A stretch of 64,000 bases of DNA from positions 1-64,000 of the forward strand of contig NZ_ATXK01000010.1 of the NCBI RefSeq assembly GCF_000421645.1, written 5' to 3'. Both the position numbers and the translations under genes were made by a program. The notes under the pieces are model-generated. The model saw only the letters and a list, made by a program, of their open reading frames with translations, was not told where the DNA came from and ran no database searches. Positions 21,411 to 32,217 of this stretch are shown piece after piece (within the stretch, counting starts at the first letter, position 1; every line of letters starts with the position of its first letter). Source of the DNA: Aurantimonas coralicida DSM 14790 (GTDB taxonomy: Bacteria > Pseudomonadota > Alphaproteobacteria > Rhizobiales > Rhizobiaceae).

Positions 21411-21788
21411 ATGTCACAGCTTCTCATCGTTGCCGCCGGCGGTGCCGTCGGCGCCACCCTCCGGCACCTCTCCGGCATGGCTGCCATGCGCCTGTTCGGC
21501 GCGGGATTTCCGTGGGGCACGGTCTTCGTGAACGTCTTCGGCTCGTTCCTGATGGGGCTGTTCATCGAGCTGGCGGCACGACGCTTCGGAGCCTCGCAGG
21601 AAGTTCGCCTGTTCGTCGCCACCGGATGCCTGGGCGGCTTCACCACCTTCTCGACCTTTTCGCTCGATGCGATGGCGTTGGCCGAGCGCGGATCCCACAC
21701 ATTGGCGGCGATCTACGTGATCGGGTCGGTGGTTGTGGGGATCGCGGCGTTGTTTGCCGGTCTCGCCCTCGCGCGCGGGCTCGCCTGA
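21411..21788 (+). CDS. crcB: Fluoride ion channel CrcB/Fluc
   Basis: The 125-residue protein has four membrane helices and the Fluc signatures: G-G-A-V-G-A-T-L-R at 10-18, N-V-F-G-S-F-L-M-G near 41-49, and TGCLGGFTTFSTFSLDAM at about 70-87, with the Phe/Thr/Ser residues that line the fluoride pore. It forms a dual-topology dimer that exports fluoride. I looked for a fluoride riboswitch in the 84 bases between the terminator and the start and saw none. rluC follows after 37 bases. Confidence 0.95.
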   Translation: MSQLLIVAAGGAVGATLRHLSGMAAMRLFGAGFPWGTVFVNVFGSFLMGLFIELAARRFGASQEVRLFVATGCLGGFTTFSTFSLDAMALAERGSHTLAAIYVIGSVVVGIAALFAGLALARGLA

Positions 21789-21825
21789 TGCTATCTGCAC
21801 CAGTTCAAGCGGAAGGCATGTGATA

Positions 21826-22812
21826 ATGGCGTCGGTCGAACAAAGACGGATCGAGGATGACGAGGCGGGATTGCGCCTCGATCGTTGGTTCAAACTGCAC
21901 TACCCGGGACTGGGCTTCGGCCATCTGCAGAAGCTGCTGCGCTCGGGACAGGTGCGCATCGACGGTGGTCGCGCCAAGACCGATACCCGGGTGCAGCCCG
22001 GGCAGATGGTTCGCATTCCGCCGATGAGCGGCGATGCGGGGCGTCCGAAGATCGGGCCGCTGACGGCCAACACCATGCGCGACAAGCACGATGACGAGGT
22101 GTTGTCGCAGATGCTGATCTACGAGGACGAGAAGGTCTTCGTCTTCAACAAGCCGGCAGGACTGGCCGTGCAGGGCGGCTCCGGCCTGAACCGGCATGTC
22201 GACAAGATGCTGGAGGCTTGGCGCAGCCGCAAGGGCGAGAAGCCCCGGCTGGTCCACCGCCTCGACCGCGACACCTCCGGCGTGCTGGTCGTCGCCCGCA
22301 CCCGCGGCGCGGCCACCGCGCTGACCAAGGCGTTCCGCGAGCGCGACACCAAGAAGACCTACTGGGCCATCCTCAAGGGCGTACCGGTGCCCCATGAGGG
22401 CCGCATCTCGACCTTTCTCGTCAAGGAACAGACGCCGGACGGCGACCGCATGCGGACCGCCAAGCATGGCGAGGAGGGCGCCGACCATGCGCTGACCCAT
22501 TACCGGGTCATCGAGAACCTGGCGCAGAACTTCTCCTGGGTGGAGATGGAGCCCTATACCGGCCGCACCCACCAGCTGCGTGTCCACGCGCTGCATATCG
22601 GCAACCCGATCCTGGGCGACCCGAAATATTTCGAGCATGACACCAACTGGGAGTTTCCGGGCGGCGTCCAGAAACGGCTGCACCTCCACGCCCGCCGCAT
22701 TGTCATTCCGCATCCGAGCGGCGGCTTCATCGACCAGATCGCACCGCTGCCGCCCCACATGATCCAGACCTTCAATCTGTTCGGCTTCGACGAAACGGCG
22801 ATGAACGACTGA
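21826..22812 (+). CDS. rluC: 23S rRNA pseudouridine synthase, RluC/RluD family
   Basis: This 328-residue enzyme has an N-terminal S4 RNA-binding domain (about 14-75) and the RluA-family catalytic core with H-R-L-D-R-D-T-S-G-V-L (about 145-155), whose second Asp is the nucleophile. G-R-T-H-Q-L-R-V-H and I-L-G-D-x-K-Y are also present. It makes pseudouridines in 23S rRNA. RluC is the more likely match given the HAD gene overlapping its stop, an arrangement common in rhizobia, but RluD cannot be excluded. Start and stop overlap the next gene by one base. Confidence 0.9.
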   Translation: MASVEQRRIEDDEAGLRLDRWFKLHYPGLGFGHLQKLLRSGQVRIDGGRAKTDTRVQPGQMVRIPPMSGDAGRPKIGPLTANTMRDKHDDEVLSQMLIYEDEKVFVFNKPAGLAVQGGSGLNRHVDKMLEAWRSRKGEKPRLVHRLDRDTSGVLVVARTRGAATALTKAFRERDTKKTYWAILKGVPVPHEGRISTFLVKEQTPDGDRMRTAKHGEEGADHALTHYRVIENLAQNFSWVEMEPYTGRTHQLRVHALHIGNPILGDPKYFEHDTNWEFPGGVQKRLHLHARRIVIPHPSGGFIDQIAPLPPHMIQTFNLFGFDETAMND

Positions 22813-23519
22813 TGAAGGCCGTTCTGTTCGATTGCGACGGCACGATTGCCGATTCCTGCGGGGTCATCTGCGCCACGATGCGCCTGGCCTTCGAGGCACA
22901 CGGCCTGCCGGCGCCCGAGGATGCCGCGACGCGGGGCATTATCGGCCTGTCCCTCGACCAGGCGATCCGGCGGCTGCATCCCGTCGCCGAGCCGGCGCTC
23001 GTCGCGACTCTCGTCGACGGTTATCGGCAAGCCTTCCGCATCCAGCGCGCCGATCCCGATTTCCGCGAGCATCTGTTTCCCGGCATGAAGGCGCTGGTCC
23101 AGGATCTGGCGGCGCGCGACGACGTGTTCGTAGGGCTGGTGACCGGCAAGTCGCGCCGTGGCGTCGCCTCGATCTGCGAGGCCCATGGCCTGACCGACGC
23201 CTTCCTCGCGGTCCGCACGGCGGACGACTGCCCGTCCAAGCCGCATCCAGCGATGGTCGAGGAATGCTGCACGGTCTTCGGCGTTGCGCCGCGCGATGCG
23301 CTGGTCGTCGGCGATTCGATCTTCGACATGGAAATGGCCCGGGCCGCAGGCGCCGCGGCCCTGGGGGTTGCCTGGGGCACGCACGAGCCGGCGCCGCTGC
23401 TTGCCTCCGGCGCCTATGCCGTCGCCGAAACCGTGACCGGGCTGGTCGAGAGCGTGGACCGCTGGCTGGCGGACCCGATCATCCAGCCCGCGATGCGGCA
23501 AGCCGCTCCGGCGCTGTAG
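22812..23519 (+). CDS. HAD-superfamily phosphatase (phosphoglycolate-phosphatase-like)
   Basis: The 235-residue protein has all four HAD motifs: D-C-D-G-T-I-A-D-S at 7-15 (nucleophile D7, acid D9), V-T-G-K-S-R-R-G near 111-118, the K of S-K-P-H-P, and G-D-S-I-F-D-M-E-M-A near 162-171. A helical cap lies between motifs I and II. The class fits subfamily IA phosphatases of small phospho-metabolites; the substrate is unknown. The ATG overlaps the rluC stop by one base (TGATG), so the two are coupled. Confidence 0.88.
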   Translation: MKAVLFDCDGTIADSCGVICATMRLAFEAHGLPAPEDAATRGIIGLSLDQAIRRLHPVAEPALVATLVDGYRQAFRIQRADPDFREHLFPGMKALVQDLAARDDVFVGLVTGKSRRGVASICEAHGLTDAFLAVRTADDCPSKPHPAMVEECCTVFGVAPRDALVVGDSIFDMEMARAAGAAALGVAWGTHEPAPLLASGAYAVAETVTGLVESVDRWLADPIIQPAMRQAAPAL

Positions 23520-23612
23520 GGCGGGGTCCGGCGAGGCCGGCAGACGACAATGGCATGTGGTGCGACGCGATTGACAGCGCTCCGTGTGCGGCACGCAAGA
23601 TGAGAGACACGG

Positions 23613-24335
23613 ATGACGCAGGACAAGGCGAAGGCTGAACTGCCGAAGCGCTTCTACAGCGAGGTGACGCTAGCGCCGACCGACGACGGCTTCGCGGTGC
23701 TCCTCGATGGCCGGCCGGTGAAGACGCCTGGCCGACGGCCGCTCGCGGTCCCCATGCAGAGGGCCGCCGAGGTGGTTGCCGCCGAATGGGATGCCCAGCG
23801 CGAGCGCATCGATCCGGCAACCATGCCGATGACCCGGCTGGTCAACACCGTGGTCGAGGCGATCGCCGACGATCCGATTCCGGTGCGCGACGATCTCGCC
23901 CGCTATATCGAGACCGATCTCCTGTTCTATCGCGCCGGCACGCCGGAGCGGCTGGTGGCGCGCCAGCAGGAGCTTTGGGACCCGGTGCTCGACTGGGCGC
24001 GGGATAGCTTCGGCGCCCGGTATCTTCTGACCGAGGGCGTCATGCATGTCGCCCAGCCGCCCGCCGCGATCGCCGCCTTCCGGGAGCGCCTCGCCGGGAT
24101 CGACGATCCCTTCAAGGTCGCGGCCATGCATCAGGCGACGACCCTGACCGGATCGGCGCTGCTGGCTCTCGCCCTCGCCGAAGGGCATCTGACGGCCGAG
24201 GACGTATGGCTGAGGGCGCATGTCGACGAGGACTGGAACATCGAACAATGGGGCGCCGACGACGAGGCGAGCGCCCGCCGCGAACTGCGCTGGCAGGAAA
24301 TGCAGGTCGCGGCCGTCCTTCTGGACAGCGAATAA
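23613..24335 (+). CDS. ATP12-family F1-ATPase assembly chaperone
   Basis: The 240-residue protein matches the ATP12 family: [20 protein letters not shown] then R-P-V-K-T-P near the N-terminus, A-A-E-W-D-A-Q near 50, P-M-T-R-L-V-N-T and the W-D-P-V-L-D-W segment. In mitochondria and alphaproteobacteria ATP12 holds the alpha subunit of F1 until it joins beta. The family is restricted to these lineages and supports the taxonomic call. It lies 93 bases after the HAD gene and may share its transcript. Confidence 0.92.
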   Translation: MTQDKAKAELPKRFYSEVTLAPTDDGFAVLLDGRPVKTPGRRPLAVPMQRAAEVVAAEWDAQRERIDPATMPMTRLVNTVVEAIADDPIPVRDDLARYIETDLLFYRAGTPERLVARQQELWDPVLDWARDSFGARYLLTEGVMHVAQPPAAIAAFRERLAGIDDPFKVAAMHQATTLTGSALLALALAEGHLTAEDVWLRAHVDEDWNIEQWGADDEASARRELRWQEMQVAAVLLDSE

Positions 24336-24346
24336 GCCGGTCGCCG

Positions 24347-24374
24347 CTCGACCCGGGCGGCGGCACTGCTATGG
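24347..24374 (+). promoter_or_regulatory. Possible promoter for pccB
   Basis: CTCGAC at 24347-24352 and CTATGG at 24369-24374, preceded by TG (extended -10), are spaced by 16 bases. This resembles the other promoters in the window (CTATAG-type -10). The leader to pccB would be about 60 bases. Confidence 0.45.
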
Positions 24375-24438
24375 TCTGCCCGCAGGGCAGGACGGTCGCA
24401 AGGACCGCGTACAGACGCAACAGGTGAGGAAACAGGCA

Positions 24439-25971
<1,533 letters not shown>

Positions 25972-26026
25972 GGGGAGCTGAGGACAGGGCGGCGAGGAGC
26001 GCTCGGCCTGCCTGGCATGCCGGCGA

Positions 26027-27034
26027 TCAGTGCTGGGCCCATTCGGCGATGGCGGCGCCCATCGCCGGATGCATCAGGTATCCGTAGAGATCGTGCGGGT
26101 TGGAGACGAGGGCCCCGGTCGCCGCATCCGCATAGTGCCAGCAATTGTAGATCTTGCGGTCGCTGATCTGCCCGACGAAGCCGGCGCGCATCATCGCGCC
26201 GAAGGTCGACCGCATCCGCTCGACATGGGCGATGTAGTCGTCCTCGGCGTGGATATTGCGCCATTGCCGGATCTGCCGCGGAAATTCCTCGTTCGCTCGT
26301 GCCCAGCCGCCGAGCAGATTGCGCCGCACGCCGGGTTCGCCCAGCGGGCAGCCGCAGGTGATCCAGCGCGCGACATGGCCGCCACGCGCCCGCAGCGGCT
26401 CGTATTCGCTCATGTAGGACAGCTTCCACAACACGTCCCAGGCGACGATGCAGCCCATGCTGTGGGTCAGGAGGCAGATATCGTCGCGCGCCTCCATCGC
26501 CGGGAGAAGCACCGACTGCAGCCGGCTGCGGATCGCCGAGGAGACGATCTGCGAGGTGAGATAGGCTGAGAGGTCCGGCAGGGCGCCGGAGATCAGCCGA
26601 TCGTTCAGGAAGCCGAAGGTGAAGAGTTGGCCGAACAGGCTGGCAATATCCGCCGCCTCGTCGAGCAACCGCCAGTCCTCCGCCTCGGCCAGGACGGCGC
26701 GATAGGTCGTCCGGTTGAAGCGGCGCAGCGCCGAGGTGAGGGCGTAGCCCACCTCGATCAGGTCGAAGGGCAGGGCCGGCCGGAACGCATAGCGCGGATC
26801 GTTGGTCGCGGTGAGAATGGCGCGCTTGGCAGGATCGGCTGCCGCGATCTCGTTGTTGATGTCGCCGTAATAGATGAAGGACAGTTTGAGGTCGCCGGCT
26901 TCGAGATCGGCCAGCGCGATCCCGGCGTCGGCCCGTCGCAACCCCTCGCGAAGGGCTGTCCCGACCATCGCCGCCATCAGGCTGCCGGCTGGTTTCACCG
27001 AGCGCCCGTGAACCAGAATCAGATGCTTCGCCAT
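26027..27034 (-). CDS. Putative serine esterase / alpha-beta hydrolase-like protein, function unknown
   Basis: I recognise the fold pattern but not the family. The 335-residue protein begins MAKHLILVHGRSVKP, a beta strand followed by an H-G oxyanion-type turn, and has a nucleophile elbow T-H-S-M-G with S192 at the centre of the chain. Candidate acid/base residues lie in the C-terminal half (H-A-E-D-D, H-D-L-Y), but I cannot assign them. No signal peptide is visible, so it should be cytoplasmic. It lies convergent to pccB and downstream of the rpmG terminator, so it must have its own promoter. Confidence 0.7.
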   Translation of the reverse strand: MAKHLILVHGRSVKPAGSLMAAMVGTALREGLRRADAGIALADLEAGDLKLSFIYYGDINNEIAAADPAKRAILTATNDPRYAFRPALPFDLIEVGYALTSALRRFNRTTYRAVLAEAEDWRLLDEAADIASLFGQLFTFGFLNDRLISGALPDLSAYLTSQIVSSAIRSRLQSVLLPAMEARDDICLLTHSMGCIVAWDVLWKLSYMSEYEPLRARGGHVARWITCGCPLGEPGVRRNLLGGWARANEEFPRQIRQWRNIHAEDDYIAHVERMRSTFGAMMRAGFVGQISDRKIYNCWHYADAATGALVSNPHDLYGYLMHPAMGAAIAEWAQH

Positions 27035-27112
27035 GTCCGGGCTCCGCATGCATCTGCCGCACGATCACGGTACTCTGGGTTGTGTCCGCGCACAACCGCC
27101 GCCTGAACGACG

Positions 27113-27143
27113 AAAAGCGCCGCCCCGTTGCCGGAGCGGCGCT
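27113..27143 (-). terminator. Intrinsic terminator of rpmG
   Basis: On the minus strand an eight-base stem (AGCGCCGC pairs with GCGGCGCT, plus-strand 27116-27123 and 27136-27143) with a 12-base loop runs into TTTT. It lies 36 bases past the rpmG stop. A second small hairpin (27157-27174) stands between. Confidence 0.8.
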
Positions 27144-27178
27144 CGATTCGTCCCTGGCAGGCGAAGGCCTGCCGGAGC

Positions 27179-27346
27179 TTACTTGATCTTGGCTTCGCGG
27201 AACTCGACGTGCTTGCGCGCGACCGGGTCGTACTTGGTCTTGACCATCTTCTCCGTCATCGTGCGGCTGTTCTTGCGCGCGACGTAGAAGAAGCCGGTGT
27301 CGGCGGTCGAGAGGAGCTTGATCTTGATCGTGGTTGCCTTGGCCAT
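27179..27346 (-). CDS. rpmG: 50S ribosomal protein L33 (zinc-free form)
   Basis: The 55-residue protein starts [20 protein letters not shown] and ends V-E-F-R-E-A-K-I-K. It has no cysteine pairs, so it is the zinc-independent L33. L33 lies near the E-site of the 50S subunit. The longer open frame upstream (to 27472) is unrelated in sequence and is not used. rpmG at the end of the topA-rnr-NUDIX series is typical of rhizobia; here an MFS gene is inserted before it. Confidence 0.97.
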   Translation of the reverse strand: MAKATTIKIKLLSTADTGFFYVARKNSRTMTEKMVKTKYDPVARKHVEFREAKIK

Positions 27347-27538
27347 GGCCCTATCCGTTCGCTGATGCGTGCCGCGTCTCGAACTGACCGGCCCTGTGCC
27401 GGTGCCGTTCGTCCAGATGACGGCGGAAACCCAAATTGTTCGATTCGCGAAAAGCCGCTGCAGCGGTAGCACGCGACGATGCGCCGGCGCAGGGCGTCGG
27501 CGAATTCGAGCCGGACCATAGCCATGACGGCAGCCAAG

Positions 27539-28738
27539 TCAAGACCGGTCGCGGGCCCAGACCATGCGGGCGACGGTGAGAACCAGATAAAGCCCGAAGA
27601 ACAGCGCCAAGGCCCAGGCAAATCCGTTGTAGCCGAAGAGATCCATCGAAGACCCGATGGTCTGCGGACCGACCAGCATGCCGGCCGAATAGCAGAACAC
27701 GAAGGCGGCGTTGGCAGCGGCGAGATCGGCGCCCCCGAGTCGCGAGCCGAGATGGGCAAGGCCGACCGTGTAGAGGCCGGCCACGACACCGCCCCACAGG
27801 AACAGAAGGCTCGCCATCAGCCACCAGTCGGTGCCCAGAAGCGGCAGGCACAGCGTCCCGGCCAGCCCGACCGCCGCGAACAGGGTCAGCAGCGAGCGCC
27901 GGTCCCGTACGCGGTCGGAGATCAGTCCGATGGGGATCTGCATCAGGACGTTGCCGAGGCCGATGGCAATGAGCAATTGCGCCGCCGCGGCCTCCGTGTA
28001 GCCGAGCCGCTCGCCATAGATCGGGAAGAGGGCGAATCCCCCGGCTTCGACCGCGCCGAAGATCAGCACCGCGCCGGTGGCCGTGGGAACCGATACGATA
28101 TGGCGCCAGAACGCCCCGTGGCGCCGCTCGCCCAGCGCCGGCTGACGATCCCAGGCGAACAGCAGCGGGATCGCCGAGGCGAAGATGACGCCCGAGCCGA
28201 TCGCGAAGGGCAGGAAGCCCTGCGAGCCCACCACCGAGAAGATGTAGGGGCCAAGCGCGAAGCCGAGCGACAGGACGGTCGCATAGATACCGAGGATGAA
28301 ACCGCGGCGGCTCGGCGGCGCGGCGGCGTTGATCCAGAACTCCGACAGGACGAACAGCGCGGTGATGGCGAAGTGGAAGACCAGTCGCAGCGGGAACCAC
28401 GTCCAGAAGGCGGTGAAATAGTAGAAGCCGAGGGCCGAGACACCGGACAGGACGATCGCGATCAGCATCGACAGGCGCACGCCGAGGACGCGCGCAATGG
28501 GCGTGACGAGCGGCGCGGCCAGCAGCGAGGCGACGCCCGCGACAGCCGTGTTGGCGCCGATCATCGTGGTGGAGATGCCGCGGCTTTCGAGGATGACGCT
28601 GAGCAGCGGCAGGCCGAGACCGAGCGCGATGCCGACGGCGCTGATCGAGGCGATGGCGGCGCCGGCGGCAACCCAGTCGACGCGTTCGATCCCGGCTTCC
28701 GCTTCGGCCACGATGTCGTCGGCGGTTTGCCTGTCCAT
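27539..28738 (-). CDS. MFS permease, substrate unknown
   Basis: The 399-residue protein has about twelve membrane helices in two halves. Family features include the short basic loop between helices 2 and 3 (T-P-I-A-R-V-L-G-V-R) and its repeat in the second half (GLISDRVRDRRSLLTL, about 265-280). The layout resembles the YcaD-like branch of the major facilitator superfamily, with a likely efflux role, but no substrate can be named. It starts 20 bases past the NUDIX stop in the same direction, so it is probably in the rnr operon. The 192 bases to rpmG show no gene. Confidence 0.85.
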   Translation of the reverse strand: MDRQTADDIVAEAEAGIERVDWVAAGAAIASISAVGIALGLGLPLLSVILESRGISTTMIGANTAVAGVASLLAAPLVTPIARVLGVRLSMLIAIVLSGVSALGFYYFTAFWTWFPLRLVFHFAITALFVLSEFWINAAAPPSRRGFILGIYATVLSLGFALGPYIFSVVGSQGFLPFAIGSGVIFASAIPLLFAWDRQPALGERRHGAFWRHIVSVPTATGAVLIFGAVEAGGFALFPIYGERLGYTEAAAAQLLIAIGLGNVLMQIPIGLISDRVRDRRSLLTLFAAVGLAGTLCLPLLGTDWWLMASLLFLWGGVVAGLYTVGLAHLGSRLGGADLAAANAAFVFCYSAGMLVGPQTIGSSMDLFGYNGFAWALALFFGLYLVLTVARMVWARDRS

Positions 28739-28757
28739 CGGTCACCGCCCCGTTGCG

Positions 28758-29516
28758 TCAGAGCGATTCGCGTACGAACTGGCCGCGAATGGCCCGGTAG
28801 AACGGCATCGGCCGCGCCGGGTCGCGCCAGGTCCCGTCGGCGATGCGCGCCTTCAGATCACCGACGATGCGCAGGGTGATCGGTGCCAGCGACAGCTCCT
28901 GGAGCGCGTTCAGATCGACCCAGGCAAGCTCTTCCAGCTCGTCCGTCGGCAATTCGTCGAGGGCGAGCTGATGGCCGATCGCATCGGCGGCGACACAGAA
29001 GAAGCGGGTATCGTAGCGCCGCGGGGGACCAGGCGGCGTGATCGCCCGCGCAATGGGCACCAGCATCTCCGGGGCGGGGCGGATGCCGCGTGCGCCGAAG
29101 ACGCTCCAGTGCTCGCCCTTGCCGGCGAAGCTGCCGGGCGCGCCGATCATGGCGCCCGCCTCCTCGAAGGTTTCCCGGATCGCGGCGAGCGCCGTTGCGG
29201 TGGCGCGCCGTCGGTCGTAGCGGGCCGGGGGGCCGGCACAGAGGCGGTCGAGGGCAGGTTCGGAGAGGGCGAAGTCGCGGGCCAGCGCCAGATCGGACGG
29301 ATCGACCCGGCCGCCGGGAAAGACATAGCGTCCCGGCATGAAGACATGCTTCGTGGAGCGTCGTCCCATCAGGACGCGGGCCGTGCCGTCGCTGTCGTCG
29401 ACGATGAGCAGCGTTCCGGCGTCGCGGATCGCCTTGGCCGCCGGCAGTCCGCTCGGCCGGGCAAGCCGCGCCCGTTCGGCGTTCAGTGTAGCGAGCGGAT
29501 CACCGGCCTCGCTCAC
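28758..29516 (-). CDS. NUDIX hydrolase
   Basis: The 252-residue protein carries the NUDIX box in a stretched form: P-G-G-R-V-D at about 68-73 and, after an insert of about 30 residues, AAIRETFEEAGAMIG with the R-E-x2-E-E-x-G core that binds metal. Wide spacing between the first Gly and the REtfEEaG core is seen in the NUDT19-like branch. It probably hydrolyses a nucleoside-diphosphate-linked or CoA-type substrate. I chose the GTG at 29516, which overlaps the DUF983 stop by four bases (GTGA); the longer frame upstream lies inside DUF983. Confidence 0.87.
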   Translation of the reverse strand: MSEAGDPLATLNAERARLARPSGLPAAKAIRDAGTLLIVDDSDGTARVLMGRRSTKHVFMPGRYVFPGGRVDPSDLALARDFALSEPALDRLCAGPPARYDRRRATATALAAIRETFEEAGAMIGAPGSFAGKGEHWSVFGARGIRPAPEMLVPIARAITPPGPPRRYDTRFFCVAADAIGHQLALDELPTDELEELAWVDLNALQELSLAPITLRIVGDLKARIADGTWRDPARPMPFYRAIRGQFVRESL

Positions 29517-29950
29517 CCGACGCGATCCGCCTCGTCCTCGGTGCCGAAGCCGCCGAGGCGCAGCGACCATTGCAGGCCGATGGTGGCGCCCTTCAGCGGC
29601 TGCAGGAGTGCCAGCGAGAGCACCAGCGTGACCGGAACCCACATCGCCAGATGCGTCCACATCGACAAATCGTAGGAGGCTTCGATTCCCATGAAGAGGG
29701 CGACCACGATATGCCCGACGATGAAGATCGTCAGATAGGGCGGTAAATCGTCGGCGCGGTGATGGTGGATCTCCTGGCCGCACACGGTGCAGTCGTCGAC
29801 GCTGCGCAGATAGCTGCGGAACAGCTTGCCTTCACCGCAATTGGGGCAGTGGCAACGGAAGCCGTTGACGAGCGCCGGCCAGAGCGGGCGATCGCCTTCG
29901 GCGCTGTTGGCCCGGGCCTCGGCGTCTGCGTGCATGGTCACACTGTTCAT
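29513..29950 (-). CDS. DUF983 membrane protein with zinc ribbon
   Basis: The 145-residue protein matches DUF983: two cysteine pairs near the N-terminus (R-C-H-C-P-N-C-G-E-G-K-L-F about 31-44, and D-C-T-V-C-G about 53-58), then two membrane helices (LTIFIVGHIVVALFMGI and WVPVTLVLSLALLQPL). The cysteine pairs suggest a small metal-binding knuckle at the membrane surface. Function is unknown. It overlaps rnr by four bases (ATGA) and NUDIX by four bases, so all three are translated as a coupled unit. Confidence 0.92.
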   Translation of the reverse strand: MNSVTMHADAEARANSAEGDRPLWPALVNGFRCHCPNCGEGKLFRSYLRSVDDCTVCGQEIHHHRADDLPPYLTIFIVGHIVVALFMGIEASYDLSMWTHLAMWVPVTLVLSLALLQPLKGATIGLQWSLRLGGFGTEDEADRVG

Positions 29951-32214
29951 CGTTTCTTCCTGACCTTCCCGGCGACGTTCTTCTCGCGGCGGCCGAAGCG
30001 CTGCTTGCGTCCGGTCTTGTGGAACGAGCCCGCCTCGCGCGGCAGCTTGCGCGGCTCGCTGAGCATCTCGAACTGCATCGAGCCGGCCAGCGGAATGGCC
30101 TCCTTCAGACGAATCTCGACGGTGTCGCCGAGGCGGTAGCCGTTGCCGCTGCGGTCGCCAACCAGCGAACGTCCGACCTCGTCATAATGGAAGAACTCGT
30201 TCCCCAGTGTCGATATGGGAACGAAACCATCGGCGCCAAAGGCCGGAAGCGCGACGAAAAGCCCCGCTTTCGTCACGCCGGCTATGCGTCCCTCGAAATC
30301 GTCACCGATCCGGTCGGCCAGATGGTGGGCGATCAGCCGGTCGACCGTGTCGCGCTCGGCCGCCATGGCCCGGCGTTCGGCCCGCGAGATCTCCTCGGCG
30401 GTCGCCTGGAGATTTTCCTCGTCCTCGCGGCTGAGCCCGCCTTCGCCGAGATCGAAGGCGGTGACCAGCGCCCGGTGCACGATGAGATCGGCATAGCGGC
30501 GGATCGGCGAGGTGAAATGCGCGTAACGGTCGAGGTTCAGGCCGAAATGGCCGATATTGTCCGGCGAGTAGACCGCCTGCGACTGGGAGCGCAGCACGAC
30601 CTCGTTGACCAGGCTCTCGTGCTCGCTGGCCTTCACCTGGCTGAGGATGCCGTTGAAGTGTGAGGGGCGTAGCGTGCCGCTCTTGGCCAGCGAGATTTCC
30701 AGCGTGCGCAGGAACTCGCGCAGGGATTCCAGCTTGGCCAGGGACGGCGCGTCATGGGCGCGGTAGATCAGCGCCTGCCGCTTGGATTCGAGGCTCTCGG
30801 CCGCCGCCACATTGGCGAGGATCATGAACTCCTCGATCAGCCGGTGGGCGTCGAGGCGAGCCGGCACGACGACCTTCTCCACCCGGCCGTCGGGGCCGAG
30901 CTTGAGCTTGCGCTCGGGCAGGTCGAGGTCGAGCGGCTGGCGGCGTTCGCGCGCCGAGCGGGCCAGTGCGTAGGCCGCCCAGAGCGGCTTCAGCATCGTC
31001 TCGGTCACATGCGGGTCGACGTCGCCGGTCGCCCCGTCAATGGCCGCCTGGGCGGCCTCGTAGGCGATCTTGGCGTGGCTGCGCATCATCACGCGGTGGA
31101 AGCTGTGGTGCCGCTTCTCGCCATTGGCGCCGAGCACCATCCGCACGGCGAGCGCCGGCCGGTCGACATTCTCGCGCAGCGAGCAGAGGTCGTTGGAGAT
31201 CCGCTCGGGCAGCATGGGCACGACCCGGTCGGGGAAGTAGACCGAATTGCCGCGCAGCCGGGCCTCGGAATCGAGCTTGGTGCCGGGGCGGACGTAATAG
31301 GAGACGTCGGCGATGGCGACGGTCACCACCATGCCGCCGGGATTGGCCGGGTCCTCGTCGGGCGCGGCATGGACCGCGTCGTCGTGATCCTTGGCGTCGG
31401 CCGGGTCGATGGTGACCAGCGGCAGCGACCGCCAGTCCTCGCGATGCGCCATGCTGGCCGGGCCGGCGGCCTCGGCCTCGCTCAGCACCGCCTTCGGGAA
31501 GACATGCGGAATGGAATGGGCATGCAGTGCGATGGTCGAGATCGCGCGCTCCGATTCCATCGAACCAACGACATCGGTCACGGTGGCGAAGGGCAGGCCG
31601 AGACGCGCGCGCGGCCCCGGCTCGACGGCCACGAGGTCGCCGTTACGCGCACCGTTCTCGTCGCCGGGCTTGATGGCGTATTCCGGCTGCTTGCGCTCGA
31701 CCGGTTCGACCCGGCCGCCGCCGCCGGGCTTGGCGCGGAACACGCCCAGGGCCGTCGTCTTGCGCTGCTCCAGAACGCGGATGATCCGGGCGATCCGGGC
31801 GCCGCCCTCGTCCTCCTCGATGCTGGCGAGGATGCGTTCGCCGAGGCCCGCCGCCGGGCTTTTGGCGCGATCCTGCCGCACGGCCAGACGCGGCCGCTCG
31901 CCATCGACGGCCTCGTCCCAGCTCACCGGTTCGGCCAGGAGACCGCCGTCGTCGTCGCGGCTGCGGATTTCCAGAACCGCCACCGGCGGCAGGACCCCCG
32001 GCGTCGAGAAGCGCTTACGGCTTCCCGCCAGCAGCCCCTCGGCCTGCAGATCGGCCAAAAGATCCTTGAGCGCGACGCGCCCGTCGCCCTTGACCGCAAA
32101 GGCCTTGGCGATGTCGCGCTTGGAGGCGCGGCCGGGATTGTCCGCGATGAAGCGGAGCACCGCCTCGCGCGTGAGCTCGGGCGGTGCGTCGTTCCGGGAC
32201 CGGCCTTTCGCCAA
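29947..32214 (-). CDS. rnr: Ribonuclease R
   Basis: This 755-residue 3'-5' exoribonuclease has an N-terminal winged-helix region (about 10-65), cold-shock domains (about 75-215), the RNB catalytic domain with D270, D276, D278 and D279 in DPADAKDHDDAVHA, and a C-terminal S1 domain (about 640-725) with a basic tail. It degrades structured RNA in the cytoplasm. The start is three bases after the topA stop and the stop overlaps DUF983 by four bases. Length is normal for rhizobial RNase R. Confidence 0.97.
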   Translation of the reverse strand: MAKGRSRNDAPPELTREAVLRFIADNPGRASKRDIAKAFAVKGDGRVALKDLLADLQAEGLLAGSRKRFSTPGVLPPVAVLEIRSRDDDGGLLAEPVSWDEAVDGERPRLAVRQDRAKSPAAGLGERILASIEEDEGGARIARIIRVLEQRKTTALGVFRAKPGGGGRVEPVERKQPEYAIKPGDENGARNGDLVAVEPGPRARLGLPFATVTDVVGSMESERAISTIALHAHSIPHVFPKAVLSEAEAAGPASMAHREDWRSLPLVTIDPADAKDHDDAVHAAPDEDPANPGGMVVTVAIADVSYYVRPGTKLDSEARLRGNSVYFPDRVVPMLPERISNDLCSLRENVDRPALAVRMVLGANGEKRHHSFHRVMMRSHAKIAYEAAQAAIDGATGDVDPHVTETMLKPLWAAYALARSARERRQPLDLDLPERKLKLGPDGRVEKVVVPARLDAHRLIEEFMILANVAAAESLESKRQALIYRAHDAPSLAKLESLREFLRTLEISLAKSGTLRPSHFNGILSQVKASEHESLVNEVVLRSQSQAVYSPDNIGHFGLNLDRYAHFTSPIRRYADLIVHRALVTAFDLGEGGLSREDEENLQATAEEISRAERRAMAAERDTVDRLIAHHLADRIGDDFEGRIAGVTKAGLFVALPAFGADGFVPISTLGNEFFHYDEVGRSLVGDRSGNGYRLGDTVEIRLKEAIPLAGSMQFEMLSEPRKLPREAGSFHKTGRKQRFGRREKNVAGKVRKKR

Positions 32215-32217
32215 GGT

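Noticed and set aside
27479-28879. A 466-codon plus-strand frame opposite the MFS permease
   Set aside because: The product is a Glu/Arg/Gln/Gly-rich low-complexity string. The minus-strand permease has proper membrane helices and MFS loops.
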